Shown here piece after piece: positions 38,552 to 49,133 of a stretch of 64,000 nt of DNA. This DNA is from Fimbriimonadaceae bacterium (GTDB lineage Bacteria; Armatimonadota; Fimbriimonadia; Fimbriimonadales; Fimbriimonadaceae): the NCBI GenBank assembly GCA_020850835.1, contig JADZDX010000033.1:1-64000 (forward strand). The letters are read 5' to 3'. How positions within the stretch are numbered: position 1 is the stretch's first letter; every line of letters starts with the position of its first letter. The position numbers and the translations under genes were made by a program. Under the pieces are notes generated by a model. The model did not search any database. It was given only the letters and a program-made list of their open reading frames with translations, and was not told where the DNA came from.

Positions 38552-39408
38552 TGCGCGGCCTCTTCCCTACATTTATCCGATGGTACTTGCGCCTCTTTCC
38601 TTGGGAGGCTAGCGGGCGCATTTATGAATACATCGGTATCCGATGGATTGATCGGCAACTCGCGGGTGTATTTCATGAACCACCCATCGAACGTTATGGA
38701 GCAGGCGACACCCTTCCACGGGCATATGTCCTCAAGCGACTCCTACGGGGACAGTACAGCGAGGTCGTGAATGCGATGTGCGGCCTAATCTACTTTGGCC
38801 TCGTGATCACTTGCTGGAGCGGCAACTTCCCTGGCTTGGGTTTCTTTGCCCTCCTCATCACGGCGCACCACTTCCTGATCGTACCGATCGAGCGGTACAA
38901 ACGCGCCCTGCTAACCGAATGGTTGAACCACCCCCAAGCCCTCACGGACGGCGCTGCCGACTTGGAATCGCCTTATCTTCGCACACGCCAAGAACTCACC
39001 CATTGGTACTTCCGCCCTTTGCCTTTCGAGAGCGAGCGCTTCTATGCGCGCATCGGTGTGCAAAGCTATCGAATCTTTGTCTACTGGCTGACGGGACTTA
39101 TCGAGTCGGGGGCCAGTGAGGAGGCCAAAGCCCAAGCACCAAACTATCTGAAGAATCCCAGTATTGAACAACTGGATGAATTTGAAAAGGGTACTCGAAC
39201 AAGCGAGACGGTTCACCTTCTAGGCATCGTGGAGCATCTCCCCTTTGCCGTCGCGTTCTTGGCCAAGCCGTATTGGCCTGGCGTTGCCGTGATGATCGGG
39301 ATCGGATACCTCAATGTGTACGCGATCTTTCTTCAGCGCCAACATCGCGCCCGACTCTTCAAACTCTTATTGCGCCGAGCCGATAAAATGGAGACCAAGC
39401 GAGCATGA
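38551..39408 (+). CDS. Membrane protein of unknown function
   Basis: Hydrophobic segments; start overlaps upstream stop (TGATG), stop overlaps downstream start (ATGA). Confidence 0.65.
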   Translation: MRGLFPTFIRWYLRLFPWEASGRIYEYIGIRWIDRQLAGVFHEPPIERYGAGDTLPRAYVLKRLLRGQYSEVVNAMCGLIYFGLVITCWSGNFPGLGFFALLITAHHFLIVPIERYKRALLTEWLNHPQALTDGAADLESPYLRTRQELTHWYFRPLPFESERFYARIGVQSYRIFVYWLTGLIESGASEEAKAQAPNYLKNPSIEQLDEFEKGTRTSETVHLLGIVEHLPFAVAFLAKPYWPGVAVMIGIGYLNVYAIFLQRQHRARLFKLLLRRADKMETKRA

Positions 39409-40568
39409 GGATTCTGATTCTATCGGCGAGCACCGGCAATGGTCATATTTCGGCGGCCAAGGCCATTGAGGCCGTGTGCCGCGAACGAGGGATACATGGT
39501 CGCTACGTTGATGCGCTCAAGTACGCCCCCAAGGCCTTTCAGATGTGGTACGGCGGGGGTTACGAAATGGTCGTCCGTCGCGCCCCAAGCTCTTGGGGTC
39601 ATCTGTACAAAGTCAGTGATGAACCCAATATTTCATACAAAGTCCAGACCCAAATGGACTTCGGGTTCCTCTTCAAGTTGAGGAAGCTCCTCGTAGAAGA
39701 GCGCCCAGATTGGGTCGTTTGCACCCATTCCCTTCCTCAGCCGCGCCTTGCCGAGCTTAGGAAGGAGTTTGGGTTTCGCATGGCCATAGTTGTCACCGAC
39801 CTCTACCCCCATCTCATGTGGCTCAGGGGCGAGCCTGACCACTTTTTCGTTCCCAGTGCATGGTCCAAGCAGATTCTCGAAGAACGCCATGCCGGCGCCG
39901 GCAGCATGACCACAATCACCGGGATTCCTATTCATCCGATATTCGCGAAGTCATTTTCGCGCGAAGAGATTGAACGCAGTACCGGATGCAAGCCCCGAGC
40001 CCGAATCATTACGATCACAAGCGGCGGAATCGGCGGGGGACCCTTTGCCTCAGCCCTTAAAGCGCTCTTGGCGTTGGACCGAGATGTTCACCTAGAGGTC
40101 ATTTGTGGGCGAAATGAAGCGCGGAGGCGCGACATCGAACGCCGTGCGCTCAAGATGCCTTTTAATAGTAAGGTCGTCGTCAAAGTCCGGGGCCACATTA
40201 GCCAAGAAGAAATGGCGCTGCGAATGCATGCAAGCGAGTTTCTGATCAGCAAACCCGGCGGCCTGACCACCAGCGAGTGCCTCGCTGTGGGTTGCCCGAT
40301 GCTTGTCTTTCATCCTTTCCTCATTCCGGGGCAAGAAGAGGGCAATGCCGAGTTCTTGGTGAAGGAAGGTGCAGGTGCCGAGGCTTCAACAGTTGATGAA
40401 CTTCTGCAGGTTGCCCGCGACTTGCTCGACCACCCCGAAAGTCTGGCCGCCATGCGGGCCAAGGCCCGTTCGTTCGGGCTACCGAATGCCGCCCAAGACA
40501 TTGTCAGCACTCTTCTGGAACTGGGCACGAGTCAAGAGAGGGCGAATACTGCCGCGCCAAGACCCTAG
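39405..40568 (+). CDS. MGDG synthase-like / GT28-type glycosyltransferase
   Basis: ILILSASTGNGHISAAKAIEA N-terminus, ISKPGGLTTSECLAVGCPMLVFHPFLIPGQEEGNAEFLV nucleotide-sugar-binding motif. Confidence 0.88.
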   Translation: MRILILSASTGNGHISAAKAIEAVCRERGIHGRYVDALKYAPKAFQMWYGGGYEMVVRRAPSSWGHLYKVSDEPNISYKVQTQMDFGFLFKLRKLLVEERPDWVVCTHSLPQPRLAELRKEFGFRMAIVVTDLYPHLMWLRGEPDHFFVPSAWSKQILEERHAGAGSMTTITGIPIHPIFAKSFSREEIERSTGCKPRARIITITSGGIGGGPFASALKALLALDRDVHLEVICGRNEARRRDIERRALKMPFNSKVVVKVRGHISQEEMALRMHASEFLISKPGGLTTSECLAVGCPMLVFHPFLIPGQEEGNAEFLVKEGAGAEASTVDELLQVARDLLDHPESLAAMRAKARSFGLPNAAQDIVSTLLELGTSQERANTAAPRP

Positions 40569-41211
40569 AATGCCGCTCAAACAGGTCCCCCAATAGTCGC
40601 AAAGTTGTCGTCTGGATAAAGACGGCCTCAGCCGCACTCAGAAGGAAGCCGATGGGGATGAAACGCAACCCGTTGGGGAAAGCCAAATGAAGAAGCGCGG
40701 TAACTACCCAAGCCAGAGGCAAGAGAAAAATGTTCATGAAGAGGGCGATCCGGATGGATTTCCATTGCATGGGCCACAAGTCATGGAACAGCGCCGCCCA
40801 TCGGTGGCTCCAGCCCCCGTAACGCTTCTCGTAGAACGCTCGGTTCGTTGATCCCCAAATGATCTGAAAGGCGATCAATCCCAGAATATTGGCGAGCAAG
40901 ACACCGCACACGACACCCAGCATCGGATCGTTCGACCAAATTTGGATTGCGTAACCTGCGGGTGATCCGATTCCAGCGATCGGGGTACCCGCCAAGAAGG
41001 TCGCAAACAACTTGCCTCGAATGGCCCCCCGGAGTTCCGCCTCCGACTTGGCATTATCCAATTGCCACATTTTCAGCCCCGCCTTGGCGGACTTGATGTC
41101 CTCAAGCAGCTTGCGCCAGTGATACTTGGGGTTGGCATACCGTGCGATCCGAGCGAACCGGATATGGTTACGCTTCCGCCGGTGTCGCTCAGTGCGGAGG
41201 TGGTGGGGCAT
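40504..41211 (-). CDS. Membrane protein of unknown function downstream of hutI
   Basis: Several TM segments; ATG 41211 adjacent to hutI stop; 3' end overlaps the convergent glycosyltransferase by 65 bp. Confidence 0.6.
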   Translation of the reverse strand: MPHHLRTERHRRKRNHIRFARIARYANPKYHWRKLLEDIKSAKAGLKMWQLDNAKSEAELRGAIRGKLFATFLAGTPIAGIGSPAGYAIQIWSNDPMLGVVCGVLLANILGLIAFQIIWGSTNRAFYEKRYGGWSHRWAALFHDLWPMQWKSIRIALFMNIFLLPLAWVVTALLHLAFPNGLRFIPIGFLLSAAEAVFIQTTTLRLLGDLFERHSRVLARQYSPSLDSCPVPEEC

Positions 41212-41213
41212 AG

Positions 41214-42380
41214 CTAAACAAACTTTCCAGCGATGGCAACCCGTTCTGGAAGGACGTCGCCGATCCAATAGGCAATCTCGCGGTAATCCTTATACGGCCA
41301 GATCACGAAGTCGGCGTCAAATCCAACTTCAATTGATCCCTTTTGCTCCTGTAGCCCGAGAACAGCACTCGGAATCATCGTGCAGGCGACGAGCGCCTGA
41401 GCCGGAGACATCCCCATATATCGGCACGCTAGGCCCATGACGAAAGGCAGGCTCGATGTCGGAGAACTACCTGGGTTGTAATCCGTCGCCAAACAAAAGG
41501 CCATGCCCGCCTTCATCATCGCTTTCGCGTCCGGATACTTCTCCTTGCCGAGGCCATAAACGGACGCAGGAAGGAGGACGGGAGTCACTCCCGCCCTCAT
41601 CAGGGCTCGAATTCCTGATTCATCCGTGAACTCCAGATGGTCAGCCGTCGTAGCCTGCATTTCGGCGGCGAACTGAGCCCCCTGATGAGGGCCAAGTTGG
41701 TCCACGTGCAAGTGAATGCCCAGTCCTAAACTCCTTGCCGCTTCCAAGTAAGGGCGGATAGCATCTGGCGTGAAGTAGCCGGGCTCGATGAAGGCGTCAA
41801 CCGCACTGGCCCCTTTGGCTTTTGCCTCCGGCAGGACTTGGATAAGGGCGGAAATATAGCCATTAACGTCGCCTTCAAACTCGGGTGGAAGGGCATGGGC
41901 ACCCAGAAAAGTCTTCCGGACCGTAGCCACGCCAGCGTCAGCGAGGTCCAGGTGCTGCAATTCCAATTTGGGTGATAAACCGTAGCCGGTCTTCGTCTCA
42001 AAGGTCGTCGTACCATTTCGAACGAGTCTGAGCTGATGAGCCCGGACCTGTTCCTCCAAATCGGTAGCTTGCCGGGTTGCCTCCATCGTGGATCGAATCC
42101 CACCGCCATTTTCGGCGATCTCTTGATAGGTCGCCCCGCGGGATCGAAATTCAAACTCCTCGACCCGGTTGGCAGCGAAAACAGTATGGGTGTGCGCGTC
42201 AACGAGCCCCGGGGTCACGACCTTCCCTTCTCCGTCCACTGTTGGCAGATCGGCGGGAACGGCATCGGTGGGCCCGACCCAGTCTATCTTGCCATCCTTC
42301 ACTATGAAGGCCCCATCGTTCACGATAGGCCCCTTGATGGGGACCAATTGGCCGCAATGAACAACGGCGTAATGGTTCAT
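41214..42380 (-). CDS. hutI: Imidazolonepropionase
   Basis: VTPGLVDAHTHTVFAANRVEEFEFRSRGATYQEIAENGGGI; start at MNHYAVVHCG. Confidence 0.94.
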   Translation of the reverse strand: MNHYAVVHCGQLVPIKGPIVNDGAFIVKDGKIDWVGPTDAVPADLPTVDGEGKVVTPGLVDAHTHTVFAANRVEEFEFRSRGATYQEIAENGGGIRSTMEATRQATDLEEQVRAHQLRLVRNGTTTFETKTGYGLSPKLELQHLDLADAGVATVRKTFLGAHALPPEFEGDVNGYISALIQVLPEAKAKGASAVDAFIEPGYFTPDAIRPYLEAARSLGLGIHLHVDQLGPHQGAQFAAEMQATTADHLEFTDESGIRALMRAGVTPVLLPASVYGLGKEKYPDAKAMMKAGMAFCLATDYNPGSSPTSSLPFVMGLACRYMGMSPAQALVACTMIPSAVLGLQEQKGSIEVGFDADFVIWPYKDYREIAYWIGDVLPERVAIAGKFV

Positions 42381-43213
42381 GAGCGAGACATCACTCCCGA
42401 AATGAAATGCAGCATTGCGCTCGCACAGGACATTGCAGTCACCATGTTGATATCTCGGTGTGGATCGAATTCTACGATATCCATGGCCCGAACCTTGTCC
42501 ATTGAACCTACGGCAAAGGCGAAGTCCTGCACCTGCCAGGGCGCCAACCCTCCCGGACGTGCGCCAGGCGCCCCGGGGCAATACGCACGATCCAACGCAT
42601 CAATGTCAAGGTCTACGTAGATGGAATCCACGTCCCAATCCGGAACGACGCCATCGAGGGCTGCCTGCACTCCGGCCTCGTGCACCTCTCGAGCCGTGAT
42701 AACGTGAATTCCTGCATCGGAGGCAACCATCGCGTAGTCGCTGGAGTTCGCAAAGCTCTGAATACCGATTTGCAGAATATTCGGGCCAGGCAATCCATCC
42801 CTCAAGAGCGCACGAATTGGATTTCCATTGTTCAATCCATTTTCAAGGTGCCTAAGATCAAAATGTGCGTCTAGCGTTATCAACCCAACCCGGCCTAGGG
42901 GGATGCCCAACGCATGAACACCGTGGTAAGTCACGCCATTATCACCCCCAAGCAGAACCGTGGGGCTCAGGTAGGGGGCAATCTGCAGGCTGTCACCTTG
43001 ATCTAGGACGCCGACCTGATCCAAGGCCGTGAAGTGTTGCACGTCACCGAGGCCGAAATAGTTTAGGGCCCCTCGAATTGCCGCGGGAGCTTCGTCGCAA
43101 CGTCCGGGCGTAATGCTGTTGTTCAGCGGCACCCCTTGAATGGCAACGATGGGATCGACCGAGCCCTTGGCGAGCCACTCGCCCGCTCGCGGCCAATACG
43201 GATCGTGGTGCAT
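42377..43213 (-). CDS. hutG: Formimidoylglutamase / arginase-agmatinase family
   Basis: LGGDNGVTY, ITLDAHFDLR, YVDLDIDALDRAYCPG ureohydrolase metal motifs; within hut cluster. Confidence 0.88.
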   Translation of the reverse strand: MHHDPYWPRAGEWLAKGSVDPIVAIQGVPLNNSITPGRCDEAPAAIRGALNYFGLGDVQHFTALDQVGVLDQGDSLQIAPYLSPTVLLGGDNGVTYHGVHALGIPLGRVGLITLDAHFDLRHLENGLNNGNPIRALLRDGLPGPNILQIGIQSFANSSDYAMVASDAGIHVITAREVHEAGVQAALDGVVPDWDVDSIYVDLDIDALDRAYCPGAPGARPGGLAPWQVQDFAFAVGSMDKVRAMDIVEFDPHRDINMVTAMSCASAMLHFISGVMSRS

Positions 43214-44850
43214 CAGCCCTCTTGCATGGGCACCCGGACCCCTTTCCCCTTTGCCGTTGCCAGGGCTTCTGGATAGCCCGCATCAACATGCCGAATGACA
43301 CCCATTCCTGGGTCGCATGTCAGCACTCGTTCGAGGCGGCGGTCCATCATTTCCGTGCCATCGGCCACGATGACCATGCCGGCATGCTGCGAATAGCCGA
43401 TGCCGACGCCGCCCCCATTGTGAATACTTACCCAGCTGGCACCTGCGGCAGTGTTTAGCATTGCATTGAGGAGGGCCCAGTCGGCGACCGCATCGGTGCC
43501 GTCCTTCATGCCTTCTGTCTCCCGGTTTGGCGAGGCGACCGACCCGCAATCAAGGTGGTCTCGGCCAATTACGATCGGAGCCTTCAATTCTCCCTTCTTT
43601 ACCAACTGGTTAATCGCAACTCCGAATTCCGCGCGCTCACCATAACCCAACCAACAAATTCTGGCGGGCAATCCCTGGAAGTGAATCCGGGACTTAGCGA
43701 GGCTGAACCAGCGCTGTAAGGCTTCGTTCTTCGGGAACATCTCCATGGCAAGGCGATCGGTACGGTCAATGTCTTCAGGATCGCCGCTCAATGCAACCCA
43801 ACGGAAAGGCCCCTTCCCTTCGCAGAACAATGGGCGGATATATTCAGGTACGAAACCAGGAATATTGAAAGCGTCGGCAACCCCGGCCTCCACCGCATTT
43901 GCCCGGATATTGTTGCCGTAATCAAAGGTGATCGCTCCAGCCCTTTGAAGGTCAAGCATGGCGTGCACGTGAACCCCCATGCTAGCCACGCTACGCCGAA
44001 CATACTCCTCGGGATCACTCTCGCGTAGAGTTGCCGCGGCGGGAAGATCAAGGCCAGCCGGTACGTACCCAACCAAGGGATCATGGGCGCTGGTCTGATC
44101 AGTTAGGACGTCTGGCACGATTCCGCGCCGAACCATCTCTGGTAAAACGTCGGCGCAATTCCCAACCAATCCCACGCTCTCCGCGGGGCGGTCCTTCAGT
44201 ATCTGCAAGGCTTCGTCGAGCGACCAAGCTATATGGTCACAGTAGCCGGTTTCAAGTCGCTTCTCAATTCGCCTTGGATCAACGTCTATGCCGATGAAAC
44301 TGGCCCCATTGAGAACCGCGGCGAGGGGCTGGGCGCCCCCCATGCCTCCCATGCCGCCAGACACGACGAGCTTCCCTTGGAGCGAACCGCCAAAGTGCTG
44401 ATCAGCGCAAGCAGCAAACGTCTCGAAGGTTCCCTGAACGATGCCCTGTGAGCCAATGTAGATCCACGATCCAGCCGTCATTTGGCCGTACATCATCAGC
44501 CCCTTCTGCTCAAGGTCCCGGAACACCTCCCAGTTCGACCATCGTCCGACGAGATTTGAATTGGCGAGCAGTACCCGAGGCGCCTCGTCGTGGGTGCGAA
44601 AAACGCCAACCGGTTTACCGCTCTGGATCAACAGGGTCTCGTCATTCTTGAGGCCTTGGAGCGTTCGGACCGTTGCATCAAAGGCTTCCCATGATCGGAT
44701 AGCCTTGCCAGTACCGCCATACACGACCAAATCACCCGGCCTCTCTGCAACCTCAGGATCAAGGTTGTTCATGAGCATGCGCATGGCGGCTTCTTGGTGC
44801 CAGCCTTGGCAACTTAAAGTGGTTCCGCGCGGGGCGCGAATCGCGGTCAT
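43213..44850 (-). CDS. hutU: Urocanate hydratase
   Basis: [40 protein letters not shown]; start near MTAIRAPRG. Confidence 0.95.
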   Translation of the reverse strand: MTAIRAPRGTTLSCQGWHQEAAMRMLMNNLDPEVAERPGDLVVYGGTGKAIRSWEAFDATVRTLQGLKNDETLLIQSGKPVGVFRTHDEAPRVLLANSNLVGRWSNWEVFRDLEQKGLMMYGQMTAGSWIYIGSQGIVQGTFETFAACADQHFGGSLQGKLVVSGGMGGMGGAQPLAAVLNGASFIGIDVDPRRIEKRLETGYCDHIAWSLDEALQILKDRPAESVGLVGNCADVLPEMVRRGIVPDVLTDQTSAHDPLVGYVPAGLDLPAAATLRESDPEEYVRRSVASMGVHVHAMLDLQRAGAITFDYGNNIRANAVEAGVADAFNIPGFVPEYIRPLFCEGKGPFRWVALSGDPEDIDRTDRLAMEMFPKNEALQRWFSLAKSRIHFQGLPARICWLGYGERAEFGVAINQLVKKGELKAPIVIGRDHLDCGSVASPNRETEGMKDGTDAVADWALLNAMLNTAAGASWVSIHNGGGVGIGYSQHAGMVIVADGTEMMDRRLERVLTCDPGMGVIRHVDAGYPEALATAKGKGVRVPMQEG

Positions 44851-44864
44851 CGGCATAGCTTCCA

Positions 44865-46367
44865 TTATACGATTGAAGGGAGGCCGTCGCTCTCCAGTAA
44901 GGCGTTGGCTACCTTACTGATCGGTTCACCGAGTGGCTCATCGCGCTGAGTCGCCGGCACCATGCTCCTGACCCACTCATAGGCTGCCAGTACCTTCGCC
45001 CCTGGGCGAAGGGGTTTGCGATACTCTAACCCCTGGGCCGCGGCAACCAACTCGGTTGCCACTATGTGAGCGCACAGGGCCACGATCTGTTTGAATTTCA
45101 AGGCGCTCGTCATCCCCATGGACACATGATCCTCCTTGGCGGCTGAGGTCGTGCAATTATCTATGCAAGCGGGGTGCGACAGGACCCTTGCCTCATTCAA
45201 AGCGGCGACCGCCGCAACATGAGCGATCATAAAGCCGCTCTCCAGACCCGGCCGATGAGCGAGGAAGGGCGGCAACCCGTCGCTAAGGTCAGGATTCTGC
45301 ATTCGATCAATGCGCCTTTCTTCGATGCTAGCCAACATGGTCATGGCAATGCTGGCGTGGTCAAGAGCCATAGCCAAAGGCGCACCGTGGAAATTGCCCC
45401 CGCTCAAAATGTCACCTCCTTCGGCGAACACAAGCGGGTTGTCCGTGGCCGCCCCGGATTCGATCTCAAAGATATTGATCGCCCCATTCAAGCACTCCAA
45501 GGTTGGACCATGCACTTGTGGCATACAACGAAGGCAATACGCGTCCTGTACACGTGGGTCGTTCTCCCGGTGCGACTCGCGAATCTCGCTCCCCGCCAGC
45601 AAGTCCCGCAACATTTTTGCGATTTGCACCTGTCCAGCCTGGCCTCTGGCTTCATGGATTCGAGCGTCGAAGGCGACCGGGGTGCCGGTGAGCGCCTCCA
45701 ACGACATGGCTCCCGCGATCGTAGCCCATTGCACCAAGCGCGATGCCCGAACTAACGCGAGGCTTCCGACCGCTCCAATTGCCTGCGTTCCATTTAGAAG
45801 GGCCAAGCCTTCTTTGGCTTCCAGCCTTAGTGGGGCAAGACCAACCGCTTCCAGCGCGTGGCCACCACTAACCCAATCCCCTCCCACCTTGGCTTTTCCT
45901 TCACCCATCAGGACGAGCGCCAGATGAGCGAGCGGAGCGAGATCACCGCTGGCCCCTACCGAGCCGCGCGCCGGCACCCACGGCACGATGCCGGAGTTAA
46001 TCATCGCGCACAAGAGCTCAACCACCTCCCGGCGCGCCCCGCTGTGACCCTTCGCGATCACATTGGCTCGCAGGAGCATCAACACTCGAGCTTCATCATC
46101 GGCGAGGGGCTCGCCGAACCCACAAGCGTGGCTACGGACCAAGTTCTCCTGCAACAATTGAACTTGATCCGTAGGAATTTGGACGTCGGAGAGCTTCCCG
46201 AATCCGGTATTGATTCCGTACACCACCCTCCCTGTAGTTAGAACGTCATCCACCACTCTTCGTGCCGCTTCAATCGGAGCAGCAGGTAAGACAGCTACCG
46301 TCTCCTGCATCCGCGCAACGGAGACGATCTGCGCTAGGGAAAGCGGCTGGCCGGAGAGTTCAAGCAT
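44865..46367 (-). CDS. hutH: Histidine ammonia-lyase
   Basis: [28 protein letters not shown]-forming ASG motif, [10 protein letters not shown]. Confidence 0.96.
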   Translation of the reverse strand: MLELSGQPLSLAQIVSVARMQETVAVLPAAPIEAARRVVDDVLTTGRVVYGINTGFGKLSDVQIPTDQVQLLQENLVRSHACGFGEPLADDEARVLMLLRANVIAKGHSGARREVVELLCAMINSGIVPWVPARGSVGASGDLAPLAHLALVLMGEGKAKVGGDWVSGGHALEAVGLAPLRLEAKEGLALLNGTQAIGAVGSLALVRASRLVQWATIAGAMSLEALTGTPVAFDARIHEARGQAGQVQIAKMLRDLLAGSEIRESHRENDPRVQDAYCLRCMPQVHGPTLECLNGAINIFEIESGAATDNPLVFAEGGDILSGGNFHGAPLAMALDHASIAMTMLASIEERRIDRMQNPDLSDGLPPFLAHRPGLESGFMIAHVAAVAALNEARVLSHPACIDNCTTSAAKEDHVSMGMTSALKFKQIVALCAHIVATELVAAAQGLEYRKPLRPGAKVLAAYEWVRSMVPATQRDEPLGEPISKVANALLESDGLPSIV

Positions 46368-46409
46368 GACGCGGAGGGTACCGCGATCTGGCTTCCTCAG
46401 GCAAAGAAG

Positions 46410-46439
46410 AGTGGCCCCAAGATTTCTCTTGGAGCCACT
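46410..46439. terminator. Intergenic hairpin downstream of 46463 gene
   Basis: AGTGGCCCCAAGA-TTTC-TCTTGGAGCCACT, one mismatch, weak T tract. Confidence 0.5.
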
Positions 46440-46462
46440 GTATGGGCTAGGGCCCAGGTGGA

Positions 46463-48337
46463 TTATTGGTCGTCCGAGTTGCCGAAGTTCGCGATGACAG
46501 CATCAATGTCTGCTGCATCAACTTCACCCGATACATCAACGTCCGCCAATGGATTGCCGACGCCGCCCGGCCAATTCTGACCGAAGTTGGCAATGACATT
46601 GTCAATGTCAGCAGCATCGACTTCGCCCGAATCATCAACGTCACCGTTAAACATCAACGTATCTGGAACCGTCTGAGCGCTACCCGTCAACGTCAAGCTA
46701 ACGATCTTTGTCAGGAACGAAGCACCGCTGAACGTGATCGTCGCTGGACCAACCGCGTTGCTTGTGTTGATGCTATAGGGCATCGAACTCGCATTCGCAT
46801 TGATCGTGCCCGATGCAATCGTCGCCAAGCCCTGCTTGACTTCGTAGTTGATCGAACGAGTCAGGCTGTTGGCAAAGATCGTGTCGCCCAGCAACAAGTT
46901 GCCGGAAAGACCCGAACCGCCGCCACTACCGATTGACGTCGTAATGTGAAGGCCCATTGAGCTAGTTGTAGCCGTACCCGTCGAGGTGAAGCCAAAGCCT
47001 CCGTTGAACTGGCTGTTATACTTGCCTATTGCAAGGTAGTAAGTACCCGGCGACAAGGTAAAGGGATCCGGCGTACCGCCGTCGTAGCCCGGACCAGCCG
47101 GATCGCCGCCCGTTCCGATCAGAATATATGACTGGAGACCCGTGTTGGAGTCGTCGTCATCATCGGTAACGACATCCCCGGTATCCGTGTACATGCCGAT
47201 CTCTGTATCGTCGGTCGTCTCACCCGTCCAGATACTCAACCAATCGCCCAGGTTTCCGTCCACATTACCGACGGTGAACTTGTACCACTTCGCCTTGCCG
47301 GCTGCGATGGAGTTAATCGTGGCCAACAGAGGATTGCTGTTCGTCACGGTTCCCAAATCAATCGCCAAGGTCGGCGTGTCGCCAGGACCGGGACCCGGAG
47401 GTGCGGTCGTGGTCAAAAAGTCAAAGCTGATTCCATAACCGACAGAGTCCGCGCCGGGATCGTCGTCATACGACTCCGAACACTCAACCGTAAAAGTTGA
47501 ACCTACTGGAAGGATTGCCGCGACGCCTGGATTCGTAGTCCAATCCAAGGTTGTGCCAGGCACCAAGGTAATGGACGAATAGGTCCCGCCAGTGGCCGGG
47601 CTGAGGACATAGATGCCAGGAACAGCGCTGTTCTCAACATTGAGCCTAATCTCGCCGGCGTAAGTTAAATTTGCATTCGACTCAAGGAGGCCACCATTCA
47701 AGGTGACATTATCCCTGTAGTACTTTGCTGTGACCACCGGATTGATCCCAGTGAGGACCGTATTATCAAGGCTACCCACCGCGCCGCCAAAATTCACCGG
47801 ACCATCAAACGAGATATCTCCCGGCGGGGCCGTTGGCGGGGGAGGAGGCGGGGTATCCGAGAGGAAATTGAGGTCAATGTCAAAACCCTGCGAGTCGGCC
47901 GCCCCTGCCGTATCATCGTAAGACTCGTAGCATTCAACCGTCCATGTCGAGCCCGCGGGCAGGATCGCCGCGACATGCCCGTTGGTCTTCCATGTTCGAA
48001 TCTCGCCGACCGTAAAGTTAAAGGTCGTGTAGCCACCGGTGGTGTTGGTGAAATTAGTCACGTAAGCACCCGGTACTGCGCTGTTCTCAATTCGGAAACA
48101 AGCTTCACTTGGATACGTGATGCCACCCATAGAAACGAGATAACCACTGTTAATGGTCACATCGGGACCGAAGTACTTCGCCGCCGCGAGGGGGTTGAGC
48201 CCCGTAAGCGTGGTGTTTTCGGGAACCCCCACTGCGCCACCAAAGTCCACCGGGCCCGCGACCGTGATGTCGCCAGCCAAGGCAAAGGACGACAACGCCG
48301 TGAGCCCCATGGCAAAAAGACAAGATTTAATTTTCAT
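46463..48337 (-). CDS. Secreted repeat protein with pre-peptidase-like region and C-terminal dockerin-like tail
   Basis: Signal peptide, two ~140 aa repeats (aa 23-162 and 174-311), polyproline linker, PPC-like IAAGKAKWYKFTV segment, tail GDVDDSGEVDAADIDNVI...DVDVSGEVDAADIDAVIANFG. Confidence 0.82.
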   Translation of the reverse strand: MKIKSCLFAMGLTALSSFALAGDITVAGPVDFGGAVGVPENTTLTGLNPLAAAKYFGPDVTINSGYLVSMGGITYPSEACFRIENSAVPGAYVTNFTNTTGGYTTFNFTVGEIRTWKTNGHVAAILPAGSTWTVECYESYDDTAGAADSQGFDIDLNFLSDTPPPPPPTAPPGDISFDGPVNFGGAVGSLDNTVLTGINPVVTAKYYRDNVTLNGGLLESNANLTYAGEIRLNVENSAVPGIYVLSPATGGTYSSITLVPGTTLDWTTNPGVAAILPVGSTFTVECSESYDDDPGADSVGYGISFDFLTTTAPPGPGPGDTPTLAIDLGTVTNSNPLLATINSIAAGKAKWYKFTVGNVDGNLGDWLSIWTGETTDDTEIGMYTDTGDVVTDDDDDSNTGLQSYILIGTGGDPAGPGYDGGTPDPFTLSPGTYYLAIGKYNSQFNGGFGFTSTGTATTSSMGLHITTSIGSGGGSGLSGNLLLGDTIFANSLTRSINYEVKQGLATIASGTINANASSMPYSINTSNAVGPATITFSGASFLTKIVSLTLTGSAQTVPDTLMFNGDVDDSGEVDAADIDNVIANFGQNWPGGVGNPLADVDVSGEVDAADIDAVIANFGNSDDQ

Positions 48338-48494
48338 GATGAATCACCGCCCTTCACGAAATCGCGCCGGGCAACGTGATATCTTAATGCATTCTTGATC
48401 ATTAGCCAAGACTAACCAACACTTTATTCACTCATACAAGTATTTTTACCAGTCCCTACGGACGCATCGCCCATTTGCGTAAACTATCAATAGT

Positions 48495-49133
48495 ATGGGC
48501 TACGCAGAACCAGTCAAGGGAAAGAACACCTTGCTGTGGATCATTCTGGGGCTGGCAGGTTTCTGTATCCTGCTCTGTGCCTTAGGGGGCTTTTTCGGAT
48601 TCCGCTTCTTCCAAGGAGTTGCCGGGAAGGCCGTCAACATGGTGGCCTGCGGCGTTGACCTGCAAGCCGCCCGAGCTGCCATCAAGAAGTATGCCGAAGC
48701 CCACGACGGCAAGCTCCCCCCCGCCGGGGCTTGGCAAGACTCCGTTAAGCAGTATTTCAAGGCAGAGCGCGACAAGCTTGAGGAGAGCGACATCGAAGAA
48801 GCCCGCGGCATGGGCATTGACGTCAAACTCAGCGACCCGGACGGAGTGTGGGGCTGTAGGTTAGATGGCGGCAAGATCCAAGCCTTTGTGTTCAACGAGG
48901 AACTCGGGGGCAAAAAGATCAGTGATATCAAGGATGTCAGCTCGAAAATCTTGCTTTGGGAGGACACCTCGTCTGGTCGTAACCTTAAGGGTAAGTACAT
49001 TGCCAAAAAGCCGAACGCCGACATGGCCATCATGGGCGAAAAGCGTGAGTTCTTGAAGATATATTTGGAAGGTGAGTTCCACATGCAGGGAACGGGACGG
49101 AAGCGGCGAGTCAAGGTTGAAGTCGGCGAATGA
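48495..49133 (+). CDS. Membrane-anchored hypothetical protein, paralogue of the next gene
   Basis: N-terminal TM; DPDGVWGCRLDGGKIQAFVFNEELGGKKISDIKDVSSKILLWED. Confidence 0.7.
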   Translation: MGYAEPVKGKNTLLWIILGLAGFCILLCALGGFFGFRFFQGVAGKAVNMVACGVDLQAARAAIKKYAEAHDGKLPPAGAWQDSVKQYFKAERDKLEESDIEEARGMGIDVKLSDPDGVWGCRLDGGKIQAFVFNEELGGKKISDIKDVSSKILLWEDTSSGRNLKGKYIAKKPNADMAIMGEKREFLKIYLEGEFHMQGTGRKRRVKVEVGE

